From Lamellibrachia columna (Eukaryota; Annelida; Polychaeta; Sabellida; Siboglinidae), in contig OY759261.1 in NCBI GenBank assembly GCA_963662155.1, positions 52,068,000 through 52,131,999 on the forward strand: DNA of 64,000 nt, read 5' to 3'. Each line of letters starts with the position of its first letter. The stretch's first letter is position 1. Shown one piece after another: positions 37,210 through 50,300 of this stretch. A model generated the notes under the pieces. The model saw only the letters and a list, made by a program, of their open reading frames with translations. It ran no database searches and had not been told where the DNA came from. A program made the translations under genes and the position numbers.

Positions 37210-39955
37210 CTTCCTAAGTTCACAGAAGACACGAACTGCTAGCCCAGAGTGGGTATGATGTTACAATTGGGGTGAAGAGAGTGCTTAGTGCTTAGAAAAC
37301 ACGAACTGCTAGTCCAAAGTGAGTATGATGTTCCAATTGGGGTGACGAGGGTGCTTAGTGCTTAAAAGAAACGAACTGCTTGTCCAAAGTCAGTATGATG
37401 TTACAATTAGGGTGACGAGGGTGCTTAGTGCTTAGAAAACTCGAACTGCTAGTCCAAACTGGATATGATGTTCCAATTGGGGTGAAGAGAGTGATTGGTG
37501 CTTAGAAGACACGAACTGCTAGCCCAAAGTGAGTATGATGTTGCAACTGGGGTGACGAGGGTGCTTAGTGCTTAGAAGACACGAACTGCTAGCCCAAAGT
37601 GAGTATAATGTTACAATTAGGGTGACGAGGGTGCTTAGTGCTTAGAAAACAGGAACTGCTAGTCCAAAGTGTGTATGATGCTACAATTGGGGTGACGAGG
37701 GTGCTTAGTGCTTAGAAGACACGAACTGCTAGCCCAAAGTGAGTATGATGTATCAATTGGGGGTGACGAGGGTCCTTAGTGCTTAGAAGACACGAACTGC
37801 TAGCCCAAAGTGAGTATGATGTTGCAATTGGGGTGACGAGGGTGCTTATTGCTTAGAAGACACGAACTGCTAGACCAAAGTGGGTATGATGCTCCAACTG
37901 GGGTGACGAGGGTGCTTAGTACTTAGAAGACACGAACTGGTAGCCCAAAGTGAGTATGCTGTTACAATTGGGGTGACGAAGGTGCTAAGTGCTTAGAAAA
38001 CACAAACTGCTAGTCCAAAGTGTGTATGATGTTTCAATTGGGGTAACGAGGGTGCTTAGTGCTTAGAAAACACGAACTGCTAGTCCAAAGTGAGTATGCT
38101 GTTACAATTGGGGTGACGAGGGTGCTTAGTTCTTAGAAGACACGAACTTCTAGCCCAAAGTGAGTATGATGTTACAATTGGGGTGACGAAGGTGCTTAGT
38201 GCTTCGAAAACACGAACTGTTAGCCCAAAGTGAGTATGATGTTATAATTGGGGTGACGAGGGTGCTTAGTTCTTAGAAGACACGAACTGCTAGACCAAAG
38301 TGGGTATGATGCTCGAACTGGGGTGACTAGGATGCTTAGTGCTTAGAAGACACGAACTGCTAGTCCAAAGTGAGTATGATGTTACAATTGGGGTGACGAA
38401 GGTGCTTAGTTCTTAGAAAACAACAACTGCTAGCCCAAAGTGAGTATGATGTTTCAATTGGGGTAACGAGGGTGCTTAGTGCTTAGAAAACACGAACTGC
38501 TAGTCCAAAGTGTGTATGATGTTTCAATTGGGGTAACGAGGGTGCTTAGTGCTTAGAAGACACGAACTTCTAGCCCAAAGTGAGTATGATGTTACAATTG
38601 GGGTGACGAGGGTGCTTAGTGCTTAGAAGACACGAAATGCTAGCCCAAAGTGAGTATAATGTTGCAATTGGGGTGACGAGGGTGCTTATTGCTTAGAAGA
38701 CACGAACTGCTAGCCCAAAGTGAGTATGATGTTACAATTGGAGTGACGAAGGTGCTTAGTGCTTAGAAAACACGAACTGCTAGTCCAAAGTGTGTATGAT
38801 GTTTCAATTGGGGTAACGAGGGTGCTTAGTGCTTAGAAGACACGAACTTCTAGCCCAAAGTGAGTATGATGTTACAATTGGGGTGACGAGGGTGCTTAGT
38901 GCTTAGAAGACACGAAATGCTAGCCCAAAGTGAGTATGATGTTGCAATTGGGGTGACGAGGGTGCTTATTGCTTAGAAGACACGAACTGCTAGACCAAAG
39001 TGGGTATGATGCTCCAACTGGGATGACGAGGGTGCTTAGTACTTAGAAGACACGAACTGGTAGCCCAAAGTGAGTATGATGTTACAATTGGGGTGACGAG
39101 GGTGCTTAGTGCTTAGAATACACGAACTGCTAGCCCAAAGTGAGTATGATGTTACAACTGGGGTGACGAAGGTGCTTAGTGCTTAGAAAACACGAACTGT
39201 TAGTCCAAAGTGTGTATGATGTTATAATTGGGGTGACGAGGGTGCGTAGTGCTTAGAAGACACGAACTGCTAGACCAAAGTGGGTATGATGCTCGAACTG
39301 GGATGAATAGGGTGATTAGTGCTTAGAAGACACGAACTGCTAGTCCAAAGTGAGTATGATGTTACCACTGGGGTGACGAAGGTGCTTAATTCTTAGAAGA
39401 CACGAACTGCTAGCCCAAAGTGAGTATGATGTTACAATTGGGGTGACGAAGGTGCTTAGTGCTTAGAAAACACGAACTGCTAGTCCAAAGTGTGTATGAT
39501 GTTACAATTGGGGTGACGAGGGTGCTTAATGCTTAGAAGACACGAACTGCTAGCCCAATGTGAGTATGATGTTACAATTGGGTTGACGAGGGTGCTTAGT
39601 GCTTAGAAGACACAAAACTGCTAGCCCAAAGTGAGTATGATGTTACAATTAGGGTGATGAGGGTGCTTAGTGCTTAGGAGATACGAACTGCTAGACCAAA
39701 GTGAGTATAATGCTCCAACTGAGGTGACGAGGGTGCTTAGTGCTTAGAAGACACGAACTGCTAGCCCAAAGTGAGTATGACGTTACAATGGGGGGACGAA
39801 GGTGCTTAGTGCTTAGAAAACAGGAACTGCTAGCCCAAAGTGTGTGTGATGCTCCAACTGATGTGACGAGGGTGCTTAGTGCTTAGAAGACACGAACTGC
39901 TAGATAAATGTGTGTCCGGTGTTCCATGTGGTGTCAAGGGGGTGCTTAGTCCTTG
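37210..39955. repeat. 70-bp satellite, about 39 copies
   Basis: Unit begins CACGAACTGCTAGCCCAAAG, then GTATGATGTTACAATTGGGG and GTGACGAGGGTGCTTAGTGC. Variants (TAGTCC/TAGACC; TTACAA/CTCCAA/TTTCAA; GACGAA) travel in linked groups, showing block duplication. Divergence rises at both edges (37210-37500 and 39600-39955). Stops in all frames make it clearly non-coding. Confidence 0.96.
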
Positions 39956-40451
39956 AAAACAGGTACAATACGACCAAACCTTTTAGATGTTCCCATTGGC
40001 TACGAATGCCATGAGGCCCGCTTACACGTCCGTGTTATTTGTACAGATTTACTTGCCTACGTAACAAAATTATGTTCTACGTTGCAGAATAACTATATCT
40101 AGTCTATACATTTAACGCCACAATTTGTCATAGCAAGGAAATTGTTGACAGCTGTATGGGAAGGTACCTCTATTATTGTAAATGATTTATATAGGCGCAA
40201 TACGGACGACGCCATGGGGATATCGCCACATCGAAAATAAAATCACGAAATCCGGAGCATTAGTTCCCACACAATTTTTTTTATCTTTTATTGCCATTGA
40301 TGCATGTGTTGTATTAAACACAAAAATAGTCATCTGAGCAAGGAAGTGGACATTCATTTCAACAGCCACGAATGTGAGTTTTTTTCGTTTGATTGCAACA
40401 TTACTATTTGCTGATTGATTGCAATGACTGTGAACGGAACTACTAGCTGTG

Positions 40452-40590
40452 TGTATATGGTGAAATGTGTTTTGTATATGGTGAAATGTGTTTTGTATAT
40501 GGTGAAATGTGTTTTGTATATGGTGAAATGTGTTTTGTATATGGTGAAATGTGTTTTGTATATGATGAAATGTGTTTTGCATATGGTGCA
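40452..40590. repeat. 21-bp tandem repeat, about 6.5 copies
   Basis: GTATATGGTGAAATGTGTTT plus T. Seven codons long, so one frame per strand stays open. The stretch 39956-40451 before it shows nothing recognisable. Confidence 0.93.
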
Positions 40591-40727
40591 AGATTATTTA
40601 ATTGTGGGGACAGTAGAATCGAACACACACTCGAGAGGTCAATACTTTGTATATGTTTATTCTTGCTAGAAAAAGCTAGAACGAATACAACAAAAAGCAA
40701 TTATGCTTATTACAAAACTGAGATACC

Positions 40728-40751
40728 TTTCTTTCTTTCTTTCTTTCTTTT
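40728..40751. repeat. (CTTT)n microsatellite inside LINE ORF relic
   Basis: Six CTTT units interrupting the degenerate LINE coding sequence where the other copy has YEERL. Confidence 0.9.
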
Positions 40752-40995
40752 GAAAGACGCCTAACAGAATGTGGTTTGACAACGCTGTTGACCAGAAGTC
40801 TAAGAGTAGATCAGAATAAAGCTAATAAAATATTGAACGAATATGAATATATTACATAAAACGTAAAGCAGAGTGTGTGTGTTGGACACGAGAAAGGACT
40901 CATTTTCACAAGAAGGACAAATGAATGGAACTAAGTATGTAATGCTTGCATTAATTCTAGCAGTGCGTATATGAAATAGACAAACATCTGTAAGG

Positions 40996-43900
40996 GTGTT
41001 ATGCATAGATGAGCAAATGTTGTACACTCGGAAATCCTATTACATCCTTGTCCGTCTGGTGTTATACATAGATGAGCAAATGTTGGACTCTCGGAAATCC
41101 AATCACATCCTTGTCCGTCTGGTGTTACACATAGATGAGCAAATGTTGGACTCTCGGAAATCCTATTACATCCTTGTCCGTCTGGTGTTATACATAGATG
41201 AGCAAATGTTGGACTCTCGGAAATCCAATCACATCCTTGTCCGTCTGGTGTTATACATAGATGAGCAAATGTTGGACTCTCGGAAAGCCAATTACATCCT
41301 TGTCCGTCTGGTGTTATACATAGATGAGCAAATGTTGGACTCTCGGAAAGCCAATTACATCCTTGTCCTTCTGGTGTTATACATAGATGAGCCAAAGTTG
41401 GACTCTCGGAAATCCAATTACATCCTTGTCCGTCTGGTGTTATACATAGATGAGCAAATGTTGGACTCTCGGAAATCCAATTACGTCCTTGTCCGTCTGG
41501 TGTTATACATAGATGAGCAAATGTTGGACTCTCGGAAAGCCAATTACATCCTTGTCCGTCTGGTGTTATACATAGATGAGCAAATGTTGGACCCTCGGAA
41601 ACCCAATTACATCCTTGTCCGTCTGGTGTTATACATAGATGAGCAAATGTTGGACTCTCGGAAAGCCAATTACATCCTTGTCCGTCTGGTGTTATACATA
41701 GATGAGCAATTGTTGGACCCCCGGAAACCCAATTACATCCTTGTCCGTCTGGTGTTATACATAGATGAGCAAATGTTGGACTCTCGGAAAGCCAATTACA
41801 TCCTTGTCCGTCTGGTGTTATACACAGATGAGCAAATGTTGGACTCTCGGAAAGCCAATTACATCCTTGTCCGTCTGGTGTTATACATAGATGAGCAAAT
41901 GTTGGACCCTCGGAAAGCCAATTACATCCTTGTCCGTCTGGTGTTATACATAGTCGAGCAAATGTTGGACCCTCGGAAAGCCAATTACATCCTTGTCCGT
42001 CTGGTGTTATACATCGATGAGCAAATGTTGGACCCTCGGAAAGCCAATTACATCCTTGTCCGTCTGGTGTTATACATAGACGAGCAATTGTTGGACCCTC
42101 GGAAATCCAATTACATCTTTGTCCGTCTGGTGTTATACATAGATGAGCAAATGTTGGACCCTCGGAAATCCAATCACATCCTTGTCCGTCTGGTGTTATA
42201 CATAGATAAGCAAATGTTGGACTCTCGGAAATCCAATTACATCCTTGTCCGTCTGGTGTTATACATAGATGAGCAAATGTTGGACTCTCGGAAATCCAAT
42301 TACATCCTTGTCCGTCTGGTGTTATACATCGATGAGCAAATGTTGGATCCTCGGAAAGCCAATTACATCCTCGTCCGTCTGGTGTTATGCATAGATGAGC
42401 AAATGTTGGACTCTCGGAAATCCAATTACGTCCTTGTCCGTCTGGTGTTATACATAGATGAGCAAATGTTGGACTCTCGGAAAGCCAATTACATCCTTGT
42501 CCGTCTGGTGTTATATATAGATGAGCAAATGTTGGACCCTCGGAAACCCAATTACATCCTTGTCCGTCTGGTGTTATACATAGATGAGCAAATGTTGGAC
42601 TCTCGGAAAGCCAATTACATCCTTGTCCGTCTGGTGTTATACATAGATGAGCAATTGTTGGACCTTCGGAAACCCAATTACATCCTTGTCCGTCTGGTGT
42701 TATACATAGATGAGCAAATGTTGGACTCTCGGAAAGCCAATTACATCCTTGTCCGTCTGGTGTTATACATAGATGAGCAAATGTTGGACTCTCGGAAAGC
42801 CAATTACATCCTTGTCCGTCTGGTGTTATACATAGATGAGCAAATGTTGGACCCTCGGAAAGCCAATTACATCCTTGTCCGTCTGGTGTTATACATAGAC
42901 GAGCAAATGTTGGACCCTCGGAAAGCCAATTACATCCTTGTCCGTCTGGTGTTATACATCGATGAGCAAATGTTGGACCCTCGGAAAGCCAATTACATCC
43001 TTGTCCGTCTGGTGTTATACATAGACGAGCAATTGTTGGACCCTCGGAAATCCAATTACATCCTTGTCCGTCTGGTGTTATACATAGATGAGCAAATGTT
43101 GGACTCTCGGAAATCCAATCACATCCTTGTCCGTCTGGTGTTATACATAGATGAGCAAATGTTGGACTCTCGGAAATCCAATTACATCCTTGTCCGTCTG
43201 GTGTTATACATAGATGAGCAAATGTTGGACTCTCGGAAATCCAATCACAACCTTGTCCGTCTGGTGTTATACATAGATGAGCAAATGTTGGACTCTCGGA
43301 AAGCAAATTACATCCTTGTCCGTCTGGTGTTATACATAGATGAGCAATTGTTGGACCCTCGGAAACCCAATTACATCCTTGTCCGTCTGGTGTTATACAT
43401 AGATGAGCAAATGTTGGACTCTCGGAAAGCCAATTACATCCTTGTCCGTCTGGTGTTATACATAGATGAGCAAATGTTGGACTCTTAGAAAGCCAATTAC
43501 ATCCTTGTCCGTCTGGTGTTATACATAGATGAGCAAATATTGGACCCTCGGAAAGCCAATTACATCCTTGTACGTCTGGTGTTATACATAGACGAGCAAA
43601 TGTTGGACCCTCGGAAAGCCAATTACATCCTTGTCCGTCTGGTGTTATACATCGATGAGCAAATGTTGGACCCTCGGAAAGCCAATTACATCCTTGTCCG
43701 TCTGGTGTTATACATAGATAAGCAAATGTTGGACTCTCGGAAATCCAATTACATCCTTGTCCGTCTGGTGCTATACATAGATGAGCAAATGTTGGACTCT
43801 CGGAAATCCAATTGCATCCTTGTCCGTCTGGTGTTATACATCGATGAGCAAATGTTGGATCCTCGGAAAGCCAATTACATCCTCGTCCGTCTGGTTTTAT

Positions 43901-46161
43901 ACATAGATGAGCAAATGTTGGACTCTCGGAAATCCAATTACGTCCTTGTCCGTCTGGTGTTATACATAGATGAGCAAATGTTGGACTCTCGGAAAGCCAA
44001 TTACATCCTTGTCCGTCTGGTGTTATACATAGATGAGCAAATGTTGGACCCTCGGAAACCCAATTACATCCTTGTCCGTCTGGTGTTATACATAGATGAG
44101 CAAATGTTGGACTCTCGGAAAGCCAATTACATCCTTGTCCGTCTGGTGTTATACATAGATGAGCAAATGTTGGACCTTCGGAAACCCAATTACATCCTTG
44201 TCCGTCTGGTGTTATACATAGATGAGCAAATGTTGGACTCTCGGAAAGCCAATTACATCCTTGTCCGTCTGGTGTTATACATAGATGAGCAAATGTTGGA
44301 CTCTCGGAAAGCCAATTACATCCTTGTCCGTCTGGTGTTATACATCGATGAGCAAATGTTGGACCCTCGGAAAGCCAATTACATCCTTGTCCGACTGGTG
44401 TTATACATAGATGAGCAATTGTTGGACCCTCGGAAATCCAATTACATCCTTGTCCGTCTGGTGTTATACATAGATGAGCAAATGTTGGACCCTCGGAAAG
44501 CCAATTACATCCTTGTCCGTCTGGTGTTATACATAGACGAGCAATTGTTGGACCCTCGGAAATCCAATTACATCCTTGTCCGTCTGGTGTTATACATAGA
44601 TGAGCAAATGTTGGACTCTCGGAAATCCAATCACATCCTTGTCCGTCTGGTGTTATACATAGATGAGCAAATGTTGGACCCTCGGAAACCCAATTACATC
44701 CTTGTCCGTCTGGTGTTATACATAGATGAGCAAATGTTGGACTCTCGGAAAGCCAATTACATCCTTGTCCGTCTGGTGTTATACATAGATGAGCAATTGT
44801 TGGACCCTCGGAAACCCAATTACATCCTTGTCCGTCTGGTGTTATACATAGATGAGCAAATGTTGGACTCTCGGAAAGCAAATTACATCCTTGTCCGTCT
44901 GGTGTTATACATAGATGAGCAAATGTTGGACTCTCGGAAAGCCAATTACATCCTTGTCCGTCTGGTGTTATACATAGATGAGCAAATGTTGGACCCTCGG
45001 AAAGCCAATTACATCCTTGTCCGTCTGGTGTTATACATAGACGAGCAAATGTTGGACCCTCGGAAAGCCAATTACATCCTTGTCCGTCTGGTGTTATACA
45101 TAGACGAGCAAATGTTGGACCCTCGGAAAGCCAATTACATCCTTGTCCGTCTGGTGTTATACATAGACGAGCAATTGTTGGACCATCGGAAATCCAATTA
45201 CATCCTTGTCCGTCTGGTGTTATACATAGATGAGCAAATGTTGGACCCTCGGAAAGCCAATTACATCCTTGTCCGTCTGGTGTTATACATCGATGAGCAA
45301 ATGTTGGACCCTCGGAAAGCCAATTACATCCTTGTCCGTCTGGTGTTATACATAGATGAGCAATTGTTGGACCCTCGGAAATCCAATTACATCCTTGTCC
45401 GTCTGGTGTTATACATAGATGAGCAAATGTTGGACCCTCGGAAAGCCAATTACATCCTTGTCCGTCTGGTGTTATACATCGATGAGCAAATGTTGGACCC
45501 TCGGAAAGCCAATTACATCCTTGTCCGTCTGGTGTTATACATAGATGAGCAATTGTTGGACCCTCGGAAATCCAATTACATCCTTGTCCGTCTGGTGTTA
45601 TACATAGATGAGCAAATGTTGGACCCTCGGAAAGCCAATTACATCCTTGTCCGTCTGGTGTTATACATAGACGAGCAATTGTTGGACCCTCGGAAATCCA
45701 ATTACATCCTTGTCCGTCTGGTGTTATACATAGATGAGCAAATGTTGGACTCTCGGAAATCCAATCACATCCTTGTCCGTCTGGTATTATACATAGATGA
45801 GCAAATGTTGGACTCTCGGAAATCCAATTACATCCTTGTCCGTCTGGTGTTATACATAGATGAGCAAATGTTGGACTCTCGGAAATCCAATCACATCCTT
45901 GTCCGTCTGGTGTTATACATAGATGAGCAAATGTTGGACCCTCGAAAAGCCAATTACATCCTTGTCCGTCTGGTGTTATACATCGATGAGCAAATGTTGG
46001 ACGCTCGGAAAGCCAATTACATCCTTGTCCGTCTCGTATTATACATAGATGAGCAAACGTTGGACTCTCGGAAATCCAATTACGTCCTTGTCCGTCTGGT
46101 GTTATACATAGATGAGCAAATGTTGGACACTCGGAAATCCAATTACATCCTTGTCCGTCTG
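40996..46161. repeat. 63-bp satellite, 82 copies, LINE-derived
   Basis: 5,166 bp, exactly 82 x 63. The unit runs GTGTTATACATAGATGAGCA, AATGTTGGACTCTCGGAAAG, CCAATTACATCCTTGTCCGT, CTG. It aligns with the CR1-like 3' UTR (minus strand of 1895-1955: TATAAGTAGATG, TTGTTGGACTCTCGATAAGC, CAATGGCTTCCTTGTCCACT). Phase is never lost, so a 21-codon frame is open along the whole minus strand (repeat CNWLSEGPTFAHLC) and nearly all the plus strand (VLYIDEQMLD; one TAG at 43486). Neither frame starts with ATG and most unit variation changes residues, so I call it a repeat, not a gene. The rare TTACGTCC variant recurs 15, 24 and 34 units apart. Confidence 0.95.
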
Positions 46162-46227
46162 CCACCCGCAGCTTGGTTCTTGTTCTTGCTACTTCGGGTG
46201 GCAGCCTTGTTATATTTGGTTAAATCT

Positions 46228-46425
46228 TGCTGCTTTTCGAAACCTGACCAATATCGTCCACTTAGTTACGGAGACTATATCCTGGCGGCTCAGCGGTCGG
46301 GGCGCCGGACTGTCTAGAGAGGACCAGGATACGAGTCCGCGATACTTAGACTTCGTTCATCCCACGTTGTCTGTGCTTTTCGGCAGATACGCTAAAAGCC
46401 GTGGGTCCATTTTATGTAGTGTATG
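46228..46425 (+). mobile_element. tRNA-derived SINE (with a preceding partial copy)
   Basis: 46228-46263 (CTTGCTGCTTTTCGAAACCT, CAATATCGTCCAC) matches the SINE body. Then a fresh head begins near 46272 with A-box-like TGGCGGCTCAGCGGTCGGGG and B-box-like GGATACGAGTCC, followed by CTTCGTTCATCCCAC and GATACGCTAAAAGCCGTGGG, shared with 17680-17705. The arrangement suggests two SINE pieces in tandem, joined to the LINE end. Confidence 0.6.
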
Positions 46426-47385
46426 TGTCAGGTGTAGTAAAACACCCCACACAAATGTAAATGTGCAACGTATCTTGGACTGATATGTGTAAATAAATAT
46501 GATGAGGATGACAAAGAAGATATGATGAATAGGTTTTGTTCAGTAATTGCAACGTTGTTGAATTGGTTCCAGAGAGAGTTGAGTCGGCCTTTGAATGAAC
46601 AGGTTTCCCATGGGGTTAAGTTTTAAGTGCTTTGAGCGGAGCAGGTGGGTAATTTTAAAGCGTGATGGAAGTAACTGCCAACTGGGCATGTAAAGCGCCC
46701 GAACGCAGACTATCTGCCGCAATTGCGTGTCGGTATGTGTCTTTAAAAACAAGATTACCGTGTCCTGTCCTTTAACATGCAACACGAGTCGAATGCATCG
46801 ATAAACCAATAATTAAATAGCGTGTCGAAGTGATTTACAGCGCATTCGGCCTTCGGAAAGATACGTAAACGCGGAAAACATAAAGCTCTAGCAAGCGTCA
46901 CGTGAGGAACAGGGCGAATGTCAGGTCGCGCCTGTTCGATTTATTACACCGATTCTCGCATCAATCGCAAAGTGTCAAAAACACGACATGAAGACACGCC
47001 ACTGAGGCATACATAATGGCAAAGGTCTTTCGATTTAAATATAAAATGTACTTTCAATCATAAATCAACGCGCGCTGATCAACGGACATCTATTGAATGA
47101 GGAGGTTGCATCCAGAGACCGGCTAATGCGATGGTCTCGCTATTTATAGCGTCGATATAAACCGCTCGCATTATTTATGACAGCGCAGGACCACGGAACA
47201 GTTATTTGTGGCGAGTCAGACATAAAATCCCGACTACAGTTAATAAAATTAAGAAGGATATCCTCTGGTGTGGTTTTCGTGATCTCTGGATCGCCTCCGG
47301 AACCAATATGGAGCGTAAGAACCGTTTCCGAACAACACGATAGCAACTGACCGTCTGTTTGGATTTGTCGTGGGCGACATAAAGA
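46426..47385. other. unrecognised spacer between satellites
   Basis: Unique 0.96 kb with only short open frames. Nothing recognised. Confidence 0.4.
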
Positions 47386-50300
47386 ATATATTGCTGTAGA
47401 AAGGAGAGTGGATAAGACAGAGAAGAAATATATTGCTGTAGAAAGGAGAGAGGATAAGACAGAGAAGAAATATATTGCTGTAGAAAGGAGAGAGGATAAG
47501 ACAGAGAACAAATATATTGATGTTGAAAGGAGAAAGGATAAGACAGAGAAGAAATATATTGCTGTAGAAAGAATAGTGGATAAGACAGAGAAGAAATATA
47601 ATGCTGTGGAAGGGAGAGAGGATAAGACAGAGAAGAAATATATTGCTGTAGAAAGGAGAGAGGATAAGACAGAGAAGAAATATATTGCTGTAGAAAGGAG
47701 AGAGGATAAGACAGTGAAAAAATATATTGCTGTAGAAAGGAGAGAGGATAAAACAGAGAAGAAATATATTGATGTAGAAAGGAGAGAGGTTAAAACAGTA
47801 AAACGTATATTGCTGTAGATAGGAGAGAGGATAAAACAGAGAAGAAATATATTGCTGTAGAAAGGAGAGAGGATAAAACAGAGAAGAAATATATTGATGT
47901 AGAAAGGAGAGAGGTTAAGACAGTGAAAAAATATATTGCTGTAGAAAGGAGAGAGGATAAAACAGAGAAGAAATATATTGATGTAGAAAGGAGAGAGGAT
48001 AAGACAGAGAAGAAATATATTGCTGTAGAAAGGAGAGAGGATAAACAGAGAAGAAATATATTGCTGTAGAAAGGAGAGAGGATAAGACAGAGAAGAAATA
48101 CATTGCTGTAGAAAGGCGAGAGGATAAACAGAGAAGAAATATATTGCTGTAGAAAGGAGAGAGGATAAGACAGAGAAGAAATATATTGCTGCAGAAAAGA
48201 GAGAGGATAAAACAGAGAAGAAATATATTGATGTAGAAAGGAGAGAGGTTAAGACAGTAAAAACATATATTGCTGTAGATAGGAGAGAGGATAAAACAGA
48301 GAAGAAATATATTGCTGTAGAAAGGAGACAGGTTAAGACAGTGAAAAAATATATTTCTGTAGAAAGGAGAGAGGATAAAACAGAGAAGAAATATATTGAT
48401 GTAGAAAGGAGAGAGGTTAAGACAGTGAAAAAAATATATTGCTGTAGATAGGAGAGAGGATAAGACAGAGAAGAAATATATTGCTGTAGAAAGGAGAGAG
48501 GGTAACACAGAGAAGAAATATATTGCTGTAGAAAGGAGATAGGATAAAACAGCGAAGAAATATATTGCTGTAGAAAGGAGAGAGGATAAGACAGAGAAGA
48601 AATATATTGCTGTAGAAAGGAGAGAGGATAAGACAGAGAAGAAATATATTGCTGTAGAAAGGAGAGGGGATAAGAGAGAGAAGAAATATATTGCTGCAGA
48701 AAGGAGAGAGGATAAAACAGAGAAGAAATATATTGCTGTAGAAAGGAGAGAGGATAAGACAGAGAAGAAATACATTGCGGTAGAAAGGAGAGAGGATAAG
48801 ACAGAGAAGAAATACATTGCTGTAGAAAGGAGAGAGGATAAAACAGAGAAGAAATATATTGCTGTAGAAAGGAGAGAGGATAAGACAGAGAAGAAATACA
48901 TTGCTGTAGAAAGGAGAGAGGATAAGACAGAGAAGAAATACATTGCTGTAGAAAGGAGAGAGGATAAATCAGAGAAGAAATATATTGCTGCAGAAAGGAG
49001 AGAGGATTAGACAGAGAGGAAATACATTGCTGTAGAAAGGAGAGAGGATAAGACAGAGAAGAAATACATTGCTGTAGAAAGGAGAGAGGATAAACAGAGA
49101 AGAAATATATTGCTGTAGAAAGGAGAGGGGATAAGATAGAGAAGAAATGTGTTGCTGTAGAAAGGAGAGAGGATAAGACAGAGAAGAAATACATTGCTGT
49201 AGAAAGGAGAGAGGATAAACAGAGAAGAAATATATTGCTGTAGAAAGTAGAGGGGATAAAACAGAGAAGAAATATATTGATGTAGAAAGGAGAGAGGATA
49301 AGACAGAGAAGAAATACATTGCTGTAGAAAGGAGAGAGGATAAAACAGAGAAGAAATACATTGCTGTAGAAAGGAGAGAGGATAAGACAGAGAAGAAATA
49401 CATTGCTGTAGAAAGGAGAGAGGATAAGACAGAGAAGAAATACATTACTGTAGAAAGGAGAGAGGATAAGACAGAGAAGAAATACATTGCTGTAGAAAGG
49501 AGAGAGGATAAGACAGAGAAGAAATATATTGCTGTAGAAAGGAGAGAGGATAAGACAGAGAAGAAATACATTGCTGTAGAAAGGAGAGAGGATAAGACAG
49601 AGAAGAAATACATTGTTGTAGAAAGGAGAGAGGATAAAACAGAGAAGAAATACATTGCTGTAGAAAGGAGAGAGGATAAGACAGAGAAGAAATACATTGC
49701 TGTAGAAAGGAGAGAGGATAAGACAGAGAAGAAATACATTACTGTAGAAAGGAGAGAGGATAAGACAGAGAAGAAATACATTGCTGTAGAAAGGAGAGAA
49801 GATAAACAGAGAAGAAATATATTGCTGTAGAAAGGAGAGAGGATAAGACAGAGAAGAAATACATTGCTGTAGAAAGGAGAGAGGATAAGACAGAGAAGAA
49901 ATACATTGTTGTAGAAAGGAGAGAGGATAAAACAGAGAAGAAATACATTGCTGTAGAAAGGAGAGAGGATAAGACAGAGAAGAAATACATTGCTGTAGAA
50001 AGGAGAGAGGATAAGACAGAGAAGAAATACATTACTGTAGAAAGGAGAGAGGATAAGACAGAGAAGAAATACATTGCTGTAGAAAGGAGAGAAGATAAAC
50101 AGAGAAGAAATATATTGCTGCTGAAAGGAGAGAGGATAAGACAGAGAAGAAATACATTGCTGTAGAAAGGAGAGAGGATAAACAGAGAAGAAATATATTG
50201 CTGTAGAAAGGAGAGAGGATAAGACAGAGAAGAAATACATTGCTGTAGAAAGGCGAGAGGATAAACAGAGAAGAAATATATTGCTGTAGAAAGGAGAGAG

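Larger units (their letters stand above)
40672..46235 (+). mobile_element. CR1-like LINE copy split by a 5.2-kb satellite in its 3' UTR
   Basis: Plus-strand copy of the same CR1-like family. From 40672 the translation reads KLERIQQKAIMLITKLR, then a (CTTT)n insertion (40728-40751), then LTECGLTTL, QNKANKILNEYEYI and a degenerate NEWN and IDKHL up to about 40985, aligning block by block with the large copy (LERIQRRATKMIP, KECGLTTLETR, FKILNGYENID, INEWN, VDTYL). At the far side of the satellite, GGGTGGCAGCCTTGTTATAT then TTGGTTAAATC (46197-46229) matches the family's 3' terminus. The satellite (40996-46161) is therefore inside the 3' UTR. Confidence 0.7.

Noticed and set aside
37210..39955. 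CRISPR-like interpretation of the 70-bp repeats
   Set aside because: The full period repeats with scattered point changes and no variable spacers or cas genes.
40931..46165. 1,744-codon minus-strand open frame as a giant 21-residue-repeat protein gene
   Set aside because: No ATG start, the frame follows from a stop-free 63-bp unit repeated in phase, and the plus strand is equally open. The unit resembles LINE 3' UTR, which is non-coding.
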